Shown here piece after piece: positions 29,405-44,412 of a DNA stretch of 64,000 bases. Source of the stretch: Megachile rotundata (taxonomy: Eukaryota > Arthropoda > Insecta > Hymenoptera > Megachilidae); assembly GCF_050947335.1 (NCBI RefSeq), contig NW_027473343.1, forward strand, positions 1,054,001 to 1,118,000. Reading direction: 5' to 3'. The notes under the pieces are model-generated. The model was not told the origin of the DNA and ran no database searches. It saw nothing but the letters and a program-made list of their open reading frames with translations. A program made the position numbers and the translations under genes. Each line of letters starts with the position of its first letter. Within the stretch, counting starts at the first letter, position 1.

Positions 29405-32400
29405 ATCATACAATCACAATCATACAATCACAATCATACAATCACAATCATACAATCACAATCATACCATCACAATCATACCATCACAATCATACGATCA
29501 CAATCATACAATCACAATCATACCATCACAATCATACAATCACAGTCATACAATCACAGTCATACGATCACAATCATACAAACACAATCATACAATCACA
29601 ATCATACAATCACAATCATGCAATCACAATCATACAATCGCAATCATACAATCACAATCATACTATCACAATCATAAAATCACAATCATGCAATCACAAT
29701 CATACAATCATAATCAGACAATGACAATCATACAATCACAATCATACAATCACAATCATACATCACAATCATACAATCACAATCGTACAATCGCAATCAT
29801 ACAACTACCATCTCCCAAATACAATCATACAATCACAATCATACAATCACAATCATACAATCACAATCATACAATCACAGTCATACTATCACAATCATAC
29901 AAACACAATCATACAATCACAATCATACAATCACAATCATACAATCACAGTCATACAATCACAATCTTACAATCACAATCATACAATCACAATCATACAA
30001 TCACAATCATACAATCACAGTCATACAATCACAATCTTACAATCACAATCATACAATCACAATCATACAATCACAGTCATACAATTACAGTCATACAATC
30101 ACAATCTTACAATCACAATCATACATTCAAAATCATGCAATCACAATCATACAATCACAATCATACATTCAAAGTCATGCAATCACAATCATACAATCAC
30201 AATCATGCAATCACAATCGTACAATCACAATCGTACAATCACAATCGCACAATCACAATCGCACAATCACAATCATACAATCACAGTCATACAACCACAA
30301 TCATACAATCACAATCATACTATAACAATCATACAATCACAATCATACAATCACAATCATACAATCAATATCATACAATCTTAATCATACAATCACAATC
30401 ATGCAATCACAATCATACAATCGCATTCATACAATCGCAATCATACAATCACAATCATACAATCACAATCGTACAACCACAATCATACAATCACAATCAT
30501 ACAATCACAGTCATTCAATCACAATCATACAATCACAATCATACGATCGCAATCATACAATCACAATCATACCATCGCAATCATACAATCGCAATCATAC
30601 CATCACAATCATACAGTCACAACCATACAATCATAATCGTACAATCACAATCGCACAATCACAATCGCACAATCACAATCATACAATCACAGTCATACAA
30701 TCACAATCATACAATCACAATCATACTATCACAATCATACAATCACAATCATACAATCACAATCATACAAACACAATCATACAATCACAATCATACAATC
30801 ACAATCATACAATCACAGTCATACAATCACAATCTTACAATCACAATCATACAATCACAATCATACAATCACAATCATACAATCACAGTCATACAATCAC
30901 AATCTTACAATCACAATCATACAATCACAATCATACAATCACAGTCATACAATTACAGTCATACAATCACAATCTTACAATCACAATCATACATTCAAAA
31001 TCATGCAATCACAATCATACAATCACAATCATACATTCAAAGTCATGCAATCACAATCATACAATCACAATCGCACAATCACAATCGCACAATCACAATC
31101 ATACAATCACAGTCATACAATCACAATCATACAATCACAATCATACTATCACAATCATAAAATCACAATCATACAATCACAATCATACAATCAATATCAT
31201 ACAATCTCAATCATGCAATCACAATCATGCAATCACAATCATACAATCGCATTCATACAATCGCAATCATACAATCACAATCATACAATCACAATCGTAC
31301 AACCACAATCATACAATCACAATCTTACGATCACAATCATTCAATCACAATCATACAATCACAATCATACAATAACAATCATACAATCACAATCATACAA
31401 TCACAATCATACAATCACAATCATACAATCACAATCATACAATCACAATCATACAATCACAATCATACGATCACAATCATACAATCACAATCATACCATC
31501 ACAATCATACAATCACAGTCATACAATCACAGTCATACGATCACAATCATACAAACACAATCATACAATCACAATCATACAATCACAATCATGCAATCAC
31601 AATCATACAATCGCAATCATACAATCACAATCATACTATCACAATCATAAAATCACAATCATGCAATCACAATCATACAATCATAATCAGACAATGACAA
31701 TCATACAATCACAATCATACAATCACAATCATACAATCACAATCATACATAACAATCATACAATCACAATCGTACAATCGCAATCATACAACTACCATCT
31801 CCCAAATACAATCATACAATCACAATCATACAATCACAATCATACAATCACAATCATACAATCACAGTCATACAATCACAATCTTACAATCACAATCATA
31901 CAATCACAATCATAAAATCACAATCATGCAATCACAATCATACAATCACAATCATACAATCGCAATCCTACAATTACAATCTCCAAAATACAATCTCCCA
32001 AATACAATCATACAATCACAATCATACAATCATAATCATACAATCACAATCATACAATCACAATCATACAATCACAGTCATACAATCACAATCTTACAAT
32101 CACAATCATACTATCACAATCATACAATCACAATCATACCATCACAATCATACAATCACAATCATACAATCACAATCATACAATCACAGTCATACAATCA
32201 CAATCCTACAATCACCTTCATACTATCACAATCATACAATCACAATCATACAATCACAATCATACAATCACAATCATACAATCACAATCATACATACAAA
32301 ATCATGCAATCTTAATCATACAATCACAATCATGCAATCACAATCATACAATCATAATCATACAATGACAATCATACAATCATAATCATATCAATCACAA

Positions 32401-33088
32401 TCATACAATCACAATCATACAATCACAATCATACAACCACAATCATACAATCACAAAAATACAATCATAATCATACAATCACAATCATACAATCGCAATC
32501 ATACAATCACAATCATACAATCATAATCATAGAATCACAATCATACGATCGCAATCATACAATCACAATCATACCATCACAATCATATAGTCACAATCAT
32601 ACAATCATAATCATACAATTACAATCATACATCACAATCATACAATCACAATCATACAATCGCAATCATACAACTACAATCTCCCAAATACAATCTCCCA
32701 AATACAATCATACAATCACAGTCATACAATCACAATCATACTATCACAATCATACAATCACAATCATACAATCGCAATCATACAATCGCAATCACACAAT
32801 CACAATCATACAATCACAATCATACAGTCACAATCATACAATCGCAATCATGCAATCGCAATCATATAATTACAATCTCCAAAATACAATCTCCCAAATA
32901 CAATCATACAATCACAATCATACAATCACAATCATACTATCACAATCATACAATCCGAATCATACAATCACAATCATACAATAATAATCATACAATCACA
33001 ATCATACAATCACAGTCATACAATCACAATCTTACAATCACAATCATACTATCACAATCATACAATCATAATCATACAATCACAATCA
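29405..33088 (+). repeat. Second copy of the 23,984-28,860 block, with one 1,189-type unit
   Basis: The variant order follows the first copy at offset 5,421 (for example ATG variants at 29,688, 30,401, 31,003 and 31,227). Point differences include ACATTCAAAATC where the first copy has ACATTCAGAATC, and ATACATAACAATC near 31,745, where one base is gained relative to ATACATCAC. Only one copy of the 1,189-bp unit is present, with one extra 14-bp unit near 31,845, so the block is shorter than its partner. Confidence 0.83.
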
Positions 33089-34817
33089 TACAATAATAAT
33101 CATACAATCACAATCATACAATCACAGTCATACAATCACAATCATACAATCACAATCATACAATCGCAATCCTACAATTACAATCTCCAAAATACAATCT
33201 CCCAAATACAATCATACAATCACAATCATACAATCATAATCATACAATCACAATCATACAATCACAATCATACAATCACAGTCATACAATCACAATCTTA
33301 CAATCACAATCATACTATCACAATCATACAATCACAATCATACCATCACAATCATACAATCACAATCATACAATCACAATCATACAATCACAGTCATACA
33401 ATCACAATCCTACAATCACCTTCATACTATCACAATCATACAATCACAATCATACAATCACAATCATACAATCACAATCATACAATCACAATAATACAAT
33501 CACAATCATACATACAAAATCATGCAATCTTAATCATACAATCACAATCATGCAATCACAATCATACAATCAAAATCATACAATGACAATCATACAATCA
33601 TAATCATATCAATCACAATCATACAATCACAATCATACAATCACAATCATACAACCACAATCATACAATCACAAAAATACAATCATAATCATACAATCAC
33701 AATCATACAATCGCAATCATACAATCACAATCATACAATCATAATCATAGAATCACAATCATACGATCGCAATCATACAATCACAATCATACCATCACAA
33801 TCATATAGTCACAATCATACAATCATAATCATACAATTACAATCATACATCACAATCATACAATCACAATCATACAATCGCAATCATACAACTACAATCT
33901 CCCAAATACAATCTCCCAAATACAATCATACAATCACAGTCATACAATCACAATCATACTATCACAATCATACAATCACAATCATACAATCGCAATCATA
34001 CAATCGCAATCACACAATCACAATCATACAATCACAATCATACAGTCACAATCATACAATCGCAATCATGCAATCGCAATCATATAATTACAATCTCCAA
34101 AATACAATCTCCCAAATACAATCATACAATCACAATCATACAATCACAATCATACTATCACAATCATACAATCCGAATCATACAATCACAATCATACAAT
34201 AATAATCATACAATCACAATCATACAATCACAGTCATACAATCACAATCTTACAATCACAATCATACTATCACAATCATACAATCATAATCATACAATCA
34301 CAATCATACAATCACAATCGTACAATCACAATCGTACAATCACAATCGCACAATCACAATCATACAATCACAGTCATACAATCACAATCATACAATCACA
34401 ATCATACGATCGCAATCATACAATCACAATCATACCATCACAATCATACAATCACAATCATACAATCATAATCATACAATTACAATCATACATCACAATC
34501 ATACAATCTCAATCATACAATCGCAATCATACAACTACAATCTCCAAAATACAATCTCCCAAATACAATCATACAATCACAATCATACAATCACAATCAT
34601 ACAATCACAATCATACAATCACAGTCATATAATCACAGTCATACAATCACAATCATACTATCACTATCATACAATCACAATCATAAAATCACAATCATGC
34701 AATCACAATCATACAATCATAATAAGACAATGACAATCATACAATCACAATCATACAATCACAATCATACAATCACAGTCATACAATCACAATCATACAA
34801 TCACAATCATACGATCG
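33055..34817 (+). repeat. 1,763-bp higher-order unit, copy 1
   Basis: Marks in order: AATAATAATC, TCCTACAATT landmark (about 33,175), CACCTTC, ACATACAAAATC, CATATCAATCAC, ATAGAATC, CGATCG, CAACTACAATCTCCC (about 33,890), ATG landmark 34,068, CCGAATC, a second CGATCG, CAACTACAATCTCC (about 34,530) and ATAATAAGACAATGAC (about 34,721). The period is 126 x 14 minus 1, matching two 13-bp and one 15-bp unit inside. An ACAATAATAC variant near 33,489 is absent from copy 2. Confidence 0.85.
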
Positions 34818-36530
34818 CAATCATACAATCATAATCATACAATCACAATCATACAATAATAATCATACAATCACAATCATACAATCACAGTCATACAATC
34901 ACAATCATACAATCACAATCATACAATCGCAATCCTACAATTACAATCTCCAAAATACAATCTCCCAAATACAATCATACAATCACAATCATACAATCAT
35001 AATCATACAATCACAATCATACAATCACAATCATACAATCACAGTCATACAATCACAATCTTACAATCACAATCATACTATCACAATCATACAATCACAA
35101 TCATACCATCACAATCATACAATCACAATCATACAATCACAATCATACAATCACAGTCATACAATCACAATCCTACAATCACCTTCATACTATCACAATC
35201 ATACAATCACAATCATACAATCACAATCATACAATCACAATCATACAATCACAATCATACAATCACAATCATACATACAAAATCATGCAATCTTAATCAT
35301 ACAATCACAATCATGCAATCACAATCATACAATCAAAATCATACAATGACAATCATACAATCATAATCATATCAATCACAATCATACAATCACAATCATA
35401 CAATCACAATCATACAACCACAATCATACAATCACAAAAATACAATCATAATCATACAATCACAATCATACAATCGCAATCATACAATCACAATCATACA
35501 ATCATAATCATAGAATCACAATCATACGATCGCAATCATACAATCACAATCATACCATCACAATCATATAGTCACAATCATACAATCATAATCATACAAT
35601 TACAATCATACATCACAATCATACAATCACAATCATACAATCGCAATCATACAACTACAATCTCCCAAATACAATCTCCCAAATACAATCATACAATCAC
35701 AGTCATACAATCACAATCATACTATCACAATCATACAATCACAATCATACAATCGCAATCATACAATCGCAATCACACAATCACAATCATACAATCACAA
35801 TCATACAGTCACAATCATACAATCGCAATCATGCAATCGCAATCATATAATTACAATCTCCAAAATACAATCTCCCAAATACAATCATACAATCACAATC
35901 ATACAATCACAATCATACTATCACAATCATACAATCCGAATCATACAATCACAATCATACAATAATAATCATACAATCACAATCATACAATCACAGTCAT
36001 ACAATCACAATCTTACAATCACAATCATACTATCACAATCATACAATCATAATCATACAATCACAATCATACAATCACAATCGTACAATCACAATCGTAC
36101 AATCACAATCGCACAATCACAATCATACAATCACAGTCATACAATCACAATCATACAATCACAATCATACGATCGCAATCATACAATCACAATCATACCA
36201 TCACAATCATACAATCACAATCATACAATCATAATCATACAATTACAATCATACATCACAATCATACAATCTCAATCATACAATCGCAATCATACAACTA
36301 CAATCTCCAAAATACAATCTCCCAAATACAATCATACAATCACAATCATACAATCACAATCATACAATCACAATCATACAATCACAGTCATATAATCACA
36401 GTCATACAATCACAATCATACTATCACTATCATACAATCACAATCATAAAATCACAATCATGCAATCACAATCATACAATCATAATAAGACAATGACAAT
36501 CATACAATCACAATCATACAATCACAATCA
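34818..36530 (+). repeat. 1,763-bp higher-order unit, copy 2 (nearly complete)
   Basis: Follows copy 1 directly. CACCTTC is at 35,182, the ATG landmark at 35,831 and ATAATAAGACAATGAC at about 36,484, each 1,763 bp after its partner. Similarity stops near 36,530, where ATACATCAC replaces ATACAATCAC. Confidence 0.85.
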
Positions 36531-38240
36531 TACATCACAATCATACAATCACAATCGTACAATCACAATCATACAATCACAGTCATACAATCACAATCAT
36601 ACAATCACAATCATACGATCGCAATCATACAATCACAATCATACCATCACAATCATACAATCACAACCATAGAATCATAATCATACAATTACAATCATAC
36701 ATCACAATCATACAATCACAATCATACAATCGCAATCACACAACTACAATCTCCCAAATACAATCTCCCAAATACAATCATACAATCACAATCATACAAT
36801 CACAAACATACAATCACAATCATACTATCACAATCATACAAACACAATCATACAATCACAATCATACAACCACAATCATACAATCACAATCATACAATCA
36901 CAATCATACTATCACAATCATACAATCCGAATCATACAATCCGAATCATACAATCACAATCATACAATAATAATCATACAATCACAATCATACAATCACA
37001 GTCATACAATCACAATCTTACAATCACAATCATACCATCACAATCATACAATCACAATCATACAATCACAATCATACAATCACAATCATACGATCGCAAT
37101 CATACAATCACAATCATACCATCACAATCATACAATCACAACCATACAATCATAATCATACAATTACAATCATACATCACAATCATACAATCACAATCAT
37201 ACAATCGCAATCACACAACTACAATCTCCCAAATACAATCTCCCAAATACAATCATACAATCACAATCATACAATCACAATCATACAATCACAATCATAC
37301 AATCACAGTCATATAATCACAGTCATACAATCACAATCATACTATCACTATCATACAATCACAATCATACAATCACAGTCATACAATCGCAATCATACAA
37401 TCACAATCATACCATCACAATCATACAATCACAGTCATACAATCACAGTCATACAATCACAATCATACAATCACAATCATACAGTCACAATCATACAATC
37501 GCAATCATACAATCACAATCATTCTATCGCAATCATACAATCCCAATCATACCATCACAATCATACAATCACAACCATACAATCGTAATCATACAATCCC
37601 AATAATACAATCATAATCATACAATCACAATCATACAATCGCAATCATACAATCACAATCATACAATCCCAATCATACTAACACACTCATACAATCGCAA
37701 TCATACAATTACAATCTCCCAAATACAATCTCCCAAATACAATCATACAATCACAATCATACAATCAAAATCATACAATCACAATCATACAATCACAATC
37801 ATACAATCACAATCATACAATCACAATCATACAATCGCAATCATACACCCACAATCACACAATTACAATCAAAATCATACAATCGCAATCTTACGATCAC
37901 AATCATTCAATCACAATCATACAATCACAATCATACAATAACAATCATACTATCACAATCATACAATCACAATCATACAATCACAATCATACAATCACAA
38001 TCATACCATCACAATCATACCATCACAATCATACCATCACAATCATACGATCACAATCATACAATCACAATCATACCATCACAATCATACAATCACAGTC
38101 ATACAATCACAGTCATACGATCACAATCATACAAACACAATCATACAATCACAATCATACAATCACAATCATGCAATCACAATCATACAATCGCAATCAT
38201 ACAATCACAATCATACTATCACAATCATAAAATCACAATC
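36531..38240 (+). repeat. Satellite segment with a 475-bp cassette pair
   Basis: A cassette with CGATCG, CATACCATC, CAACCATA, ATACATCAC and TCACACAACTAC then CTCCC units occurs at about 36,610-36,790 and again 475 bp later (CAACTAC at 36,741 and 37,216). 475 is 34 x 14 minus 1, matching one 13-bp unit. From about 37,480 to 37,870 the order follows 869-1,250 and 28,950-29,335, with a CGTAATC change near 37,583. From about 37,880 to 38,240 it resembles 29,340-29,687, with one additional ATACCATC unit. Confidence 0.75.
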
Positions 38241-40330
38241 ATGCAATCACAATCATACAATCATAATCAGACAATGACAATCATACAATCACAATCATAC
38301 AATCACAATCATACATCACAATCATACAATCACAATCGTACAATCGCAATCATACAACTACCATCTCCCAAATACAATCGTACAATCACAATCATACAAT
38401 CACAATCATACCATCACAATCATACGATCACAATCATACAATCACAATCATACCATCACAATCATACAATCACAGTCATACAATCACAATCATACAATCA
38501 CAGTCATACTATCACAATCATACAAACACAATCATACAATCACAATCATACAATCACAATCATACAATCACAGTCATACAATCACAATCTTACAATCACA
38601 ATCATACAATCACAATCATACAATCACAATCATACAATCACAGTCATACAATCACAATCTTACAATCCCAATCATACAATCACAATCATACAATCACAGT
38701 CATACAATTACAGTCATACAATCACAATCTTACAATCACAATCATACATTCAAAATCATGCAATCACAATCATACAATCACAATCATACATTCAAAGTCA
38801 TGCAATCACAATCATACAATCACAATCATGCAATCACAATCGTACAATCACAATCGTACAATCACAATCGCACAATCACAATCGCACAATCACAATCATA
38901 CAATCACAGTCATACAACCACAATCATACAATCACAATCATACTATCACAATCATACAATCACAATCATACAATCACAATCATACAACCAATATCATACA
39001 ATCTCAATCATACAATCACAATCATGCAATCATAATCATACAATTACAATCATACATCACAATCATACAATCACAATCATACAATCGCAATCATACAATT
39101 ACAGTCATACAATCACAATCTTACAATCACAATCATACATTCAAAATCATGCAATCACAATCATACAATCACAATCATACATTCAAAGTCATGCAATCAC
39201 AATCATACAATCACAATCATGCAATCACAATCGTACAATCACAATCGTACAATCACAATCGCACAATCACAATCGCACAATCACAATCATACAATCACAG
39301 TCATACAATCACAATCATACAATCACAATCATACTATCACAATCATACAATCACAATCATACAATCACAATCATACAATCACAATCATACAATCAATATC
39401 ATACAATCTCAATCATACAATCACAATCATGCAATCACAATCATACAATCGCATTCATACAATCGCAACCATACAATCACAATCATACAATCACAATCGT
39501 ACAACCACAATCATACAATCACAATCATACAATCACAGTCATACAATCACAATCATACAATCACAATCATACGATCGCAATCATACAATCACAATCATAC
39601 CATCACAATCATACAATCACAACCATACAATCATAATCATACAATTACAATCATACATCACAATCATACAATCACAATCATACAATCGCAATCATACAAC
39701 TACAATCTCCCAAATACAATCTCCCAAATACAATCATACAATCACAATCATACAATCACAAACATACAATCACAATCATACTATCACAATCATACAAACA
39801 CAATCATACAATCACAATCATACAACCACAATCATACAATCACAATCATACAACCACAATCAGACAATCACAATCATACAATCACAATCATACAATCACA
39901 GTCATATAATCACAGTCATACAATCACAATCATACTATCACTATCATACAATCACAATCATACAATCACAGTCATAGAATCGCAATCATACAATCACAAT
40001 CATACCATCACAATCATACAATCACAGTCATACAATCACAGTCATACAATCACAATCATACAATCACAATCATACAGTCACAATCATACAATCACAATCA
40101 TACAATCACAATCATTCTATCGCAATCATACAATCACAATCATACCATCACAATCATACAATCACAACCATAAAATCATAATCATACAATCACAATAATA
40201 CAATCATAATCATACAATCACAATCATACAATCGCAATCATACAATCACAATCATACAATCCCAATCATACATCACAATCATACAATCACAATCATACAA
40301 TCGCAATCACACAACTACCATCACCCAAAT
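38241..40330 (+). repeat. Satellite segment with two ACATTCAAAGTC cassettes 389 bp apart
   Basis: CAACTACCATCTCCC (about 38,357) leads into CTTAC/CAGTC alternation and an ACATTCAAAGTCATGC cassette at about 38,790. The same cassette returns at 39,179. 389 is 28 x 14 minus 3. After 39,430 come CATTC, CGATCG, CAACTACAATCTCCC (39,697), CACAAACATAC and CAGACAATC. ATAAAATC is near 40,170 and CAACTACCATCACCC near 40,315. Confidence 0.7.
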
Positions 40331-40535
40331 ACAATCATACAATCACAATCATACAATCACAATCATACAATCACAATCATACAATCACAATCATACAATC
40401 ACAATCATACAATCACAATCATACAATCACAATCATACAATCACAATCATACAATCACAATCATACAATCACAATCATACAATCACAATCATACAATCAC
40501 AATCATACAATCACAATCATACAATCACAATCATA
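40331..40535 (+). repeat. Longest perfect-consensus run (about 14 identical units)
   Basis: About 205 bp read without a single variant between the CAACTACCATCACCC landmark and the ATACTATC unit at about 40,534. Other homogeneous runs are at about 3,348-3,490, 11,258-11,424, 51,978-52,110 with its copy at 59,424-59,556, and 63,588-63,713. Several of them begin after a CAATTAC variant. They contrast with the variant-dense cassettes around them. Confidence 0.85.
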
Positions 40536-41154
40536 CTATCACAATCATACAATCACAATCATACATTCACAATCATACAATCACAGTCATAGAATCGCAA
40601 TCATACAATCACAATCATACCATCACAATCATACAATCACAGTCATACAATCACAGTCATACAATCACAATCATACAATCACAATCATACAGTCACACTC
40701 ATACAATCGCAATCATACAATTACAATCTCCCAAATACAATCTCCCAAATACAATCATACAATCACAATCATACAATCAAAATCATACAATCACAATCAT
40801 ACAATCACAATCATACAATCACAATCATACAATCGCAATCATACACCCACAATCAGACAATTACAATCAAAATCATACAATCGCAATCTTACGATCACAA
40901 TCATTCAATCACAATCATACAATCACAATCATACAATAACAATCATACAATCACAATCATACAATCACAATCATACAATCACAATCATACAATCACAATC
41001 ATACCATCACAATCATACCATCACAATCATACGATCACAATCATACAATCACAATCATACCATCACAATCATACAATCACAGTCATACAATCACAGTCAT
41101 ACGATCACAATCATACAAACACAATCATACAATCACAATCATACTATCACAATC
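40536..41154 (+). repeat. Linker satellite segment before the 1,804-bp array
   Basis: Contains ATACATTCAC, ATAGAATC, ACACTC, a doubled CTCCCAAAT landmark (about 40,720), ACACCCACAATCAGAC, the extra-hexamer register shift (AATTACAATCAAAATC, about 40,860) and CTTACGATC, then ATACCATC and CAAACAC variants. The second half resembles 29,320-29,660 and 37,850-38,200. Confidence 0.72.
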
Positions 41155-42608
41155 ATGCAATCACAATCATACAATCATAATCAGACAATGACAATCATAC
41201 AATCACAATCATACAATCACAATCATACATCACAATCATACAATCACAATCGTACAATCGCAATCATACAACTACCATCTCCCAAATACAATCATACAAT
41301 CACAATCATACAATCACAATCATACAATCACAATCATACAATCACAATCATACTATCACAATCATACAAACACAATCATACAATCACAATCATACAATCA
41401 CAATCATACAATCACAGTCATACAATCACAATCTTACAATCACAATCATACAATCACAATCATACAATCACAATCATAAAATCACAATCATACAATCACA
41501 ATCATACAATCAATATCATACAATCTCAATCATACAATCACAATCATGCAATCACAATTATACAATCGCATTCATACAATCGCAATCATACAATCACAAT
41601 CATACAATCACAATCGTACAACCACAATCATACAATTACAATCATACAATCACAATCATACAATCACAATCATACAATCACAAAAATACAATCATAATCA
41701 TACAATCACAATCATACAATCGCAATCATTCAATCACAATCATACAATCATAATCATACAATCACAATCATACGATCGCAATCATACAATCACAATCATA
41801 CCATCACAATCATACAATCACAATCATACAATCATAATCATACAATTACAATCATACATCACAATCATACAATCACAATCATACAATCGCAATCATACAA
41901 CTACCATCACCCAAATACAATCATACAATCACAATCATACAATCACAATCATACATTCACAATCATACAATCACAATCAGACAATCACAGTCATACAGTC
42001 ACAATCATACAATCACAGTCATATAATCACAGTCATACAATCACAATCATACTATCACTATGATACAATCACAATCATACAATCACAGTCATACAATCGC
42101 AATCATACAATCACAATCATACCATCACAATCATACAATCACAGTCATACAATCACAGTCATACAATCACAATCATACAATCACAATCATACAGTCACAA
42201 TCATACAATCACAATCATACAATCACAATCATTCTATCGCAATCATACAATCAGAATCATACCATCACAATCATACAATCACAGTCATACAATCACAGTC
42301 ATACAATCACAATCATACAATCACAATCATACAGTCACAATCATACAATCACAATCATACAATCGCAATCATACAATCACAGTCATACAATCACAATCAT
42401 GCAATCACAATCATACAATCGCAATCATACAATCACAATCATACTATCACAAACATAAAATCACAATCATGCAATCACAATCATACAATCATAATCAGAC
42501 AATGACAATCATCCAATCACAATCATACAATCACAATCATACAATCACAATCATACAATCACAGTCATACAATCACAATCTTACAATCACAATCATACAA
42601 TCACAATC
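41155..42608 (+). repeat. 1,804-bp higher-order unit, copy 1 (350 bp deleted)
   Basis: Starts at ATGCAATC 41,155, with CAACTACCATCTCCC near 41,269 and CAACTACCATCACCC near 41,897. The early marks are 1,454 bp and the later marks 1,804 bp before their partners in copy 2 (for example 41,546 versus 43,350). Exactly 25 units (350 bp) are therefore missing here near 41,475, including the ACATTCAAAATC and ACATTCAAAGTC cassettes present in copies 2 and 3. Confidence 0.88.
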
Positions 42609-44412
42609 ATGCAATCACAATCATACAATCATAATCAGACAATGACAATCATACAATCACAATCATACAATCACAATCATACATCACAATCATACAATCA
42701 CAATCGTACAATCGCAATCATACAACTACCATCTCCCAAATACAATCATACAATCACAATCATACAATCACAATCATACAATCACAATCATACAATCACA
42801 ATCATACTATCACAATCATACAAACACAATCATACAATCACAATCATACAATCACAATCATACAATCACAGTCATACAATCACAATCTTACAATCACAAT
42901 CATACAATCACAATCATACAATCACAATCATATAATCACAGTCATACAATCACAATCTTACAATCCCAATCATACAATCACAATCATACAATCACAGTCA
43001 TACAATCACAGTCATACAATTACAGTCATACAATCACAATCTTACAATCACAATCATACATTCAAAATCATGCAATCACAATCATACAATCACAATCATA
43101 CATTCAAAGTCATGCAATCACAATCATACAATCACAATCATGCAATCACAATCGTACAATCACAATCGTACAATCACAATCGCACAATCACAATCGCACA
43201 ATCACAATCATACAATCACAGTCATACAATCACAATCATACAATCACAATCATACTATCACAATCATAAAATCACAATCATAAAATCACAATCATACAAT
43301 CACAATCATACAATCAATATCATACAATCTCAATCATACAATCACAATCATGCAATCACAATTATACAATCGCATTCATACAATCGCAATCATACAATCA
43401 CAATCATACAATCACAATCGTACAACCACAATCATACAATTACAATCATACAATCACAATCATACAATCACAATCATACAATCACAAAAATACAATCATA
43501 ATCATACAATCACAATCATACAATCGCAATCATTCAATCACAATCATACAATCATAATCATACAATCACAATCATACGATCGCAATCATACAATCACAAT
43601 CATACCATCACAATCATACAATCACAATCATACAATCATAATCATACAATTACAATCATACATCACAATCATACAATCACAATCATACAATCGCAATCAT
43701 ACAACTACCATCACCCAAATACAATCACACAATCACAATCATACAATCACAATCATACATTCACAATCATACAATCACAATCAGACAATCACAGTCATAC
43801 AGTCACAATCATACAATCACAGTCATATAATCACAGTCATACAATCACAATCATACTATCACTATGATACAATCACAATCATACAATCACAGTCATACAA
43901 TCGCAATCATACAATCACAATCATACCATCACAATCATACAATCACAGTCATACAATCACAGTCATACAATCACAATCATACAATCACAATCATACAGTC
44001 ACAATCATACAATCACAATCATACAATCACAATCATTCTATCGCAATCATACAATCAGAATCATACCATCACAATCATACAATCACAGTCATACAATCAC
44101 AGTCATACAATCACAATCATACAATCACAATCATACAGTCACAATCATACAATCACAATCATACAATCGCAATCATACAATCACAGTCATACAATCACAA
44201 TCATGCAATCACAATCATACAATCGCAATCATACAATCACAATCATACTATCACAAACATAAAATCACAATCATGCAATCACAATCATACAATCATAATC
44301 AGACAATGACAATCATCCAATCACAATCATACAATCACAATCATACAATCACAATCATACAATCACAGTCATACAATCACAATCTTACAATCACAATCAT
44401 ACAATCACAATC
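42609..44412 (+). repeat. 1,804-bp higher-order unit, copy 2
   Basis: Full-length copy, 129 x 14 minus 2 bp, agreeing with two 13-bp ATACATCAC units inside (about 42,685 and 43,665). Marks: CAACTACCATCTCCC (about 42,720), ACATTCAAAGTC (43,100), doubled ATAAAATC, CATTC, ACAAAAATAC, CGATCG, CAACTACCATCACCC (43,701), CACTATGATAC (43,861) and ATCATCCAATC. It differs from copy 3 at about 43,729, CACACAATC here against CATACAATC there. Confidence 0.92.
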
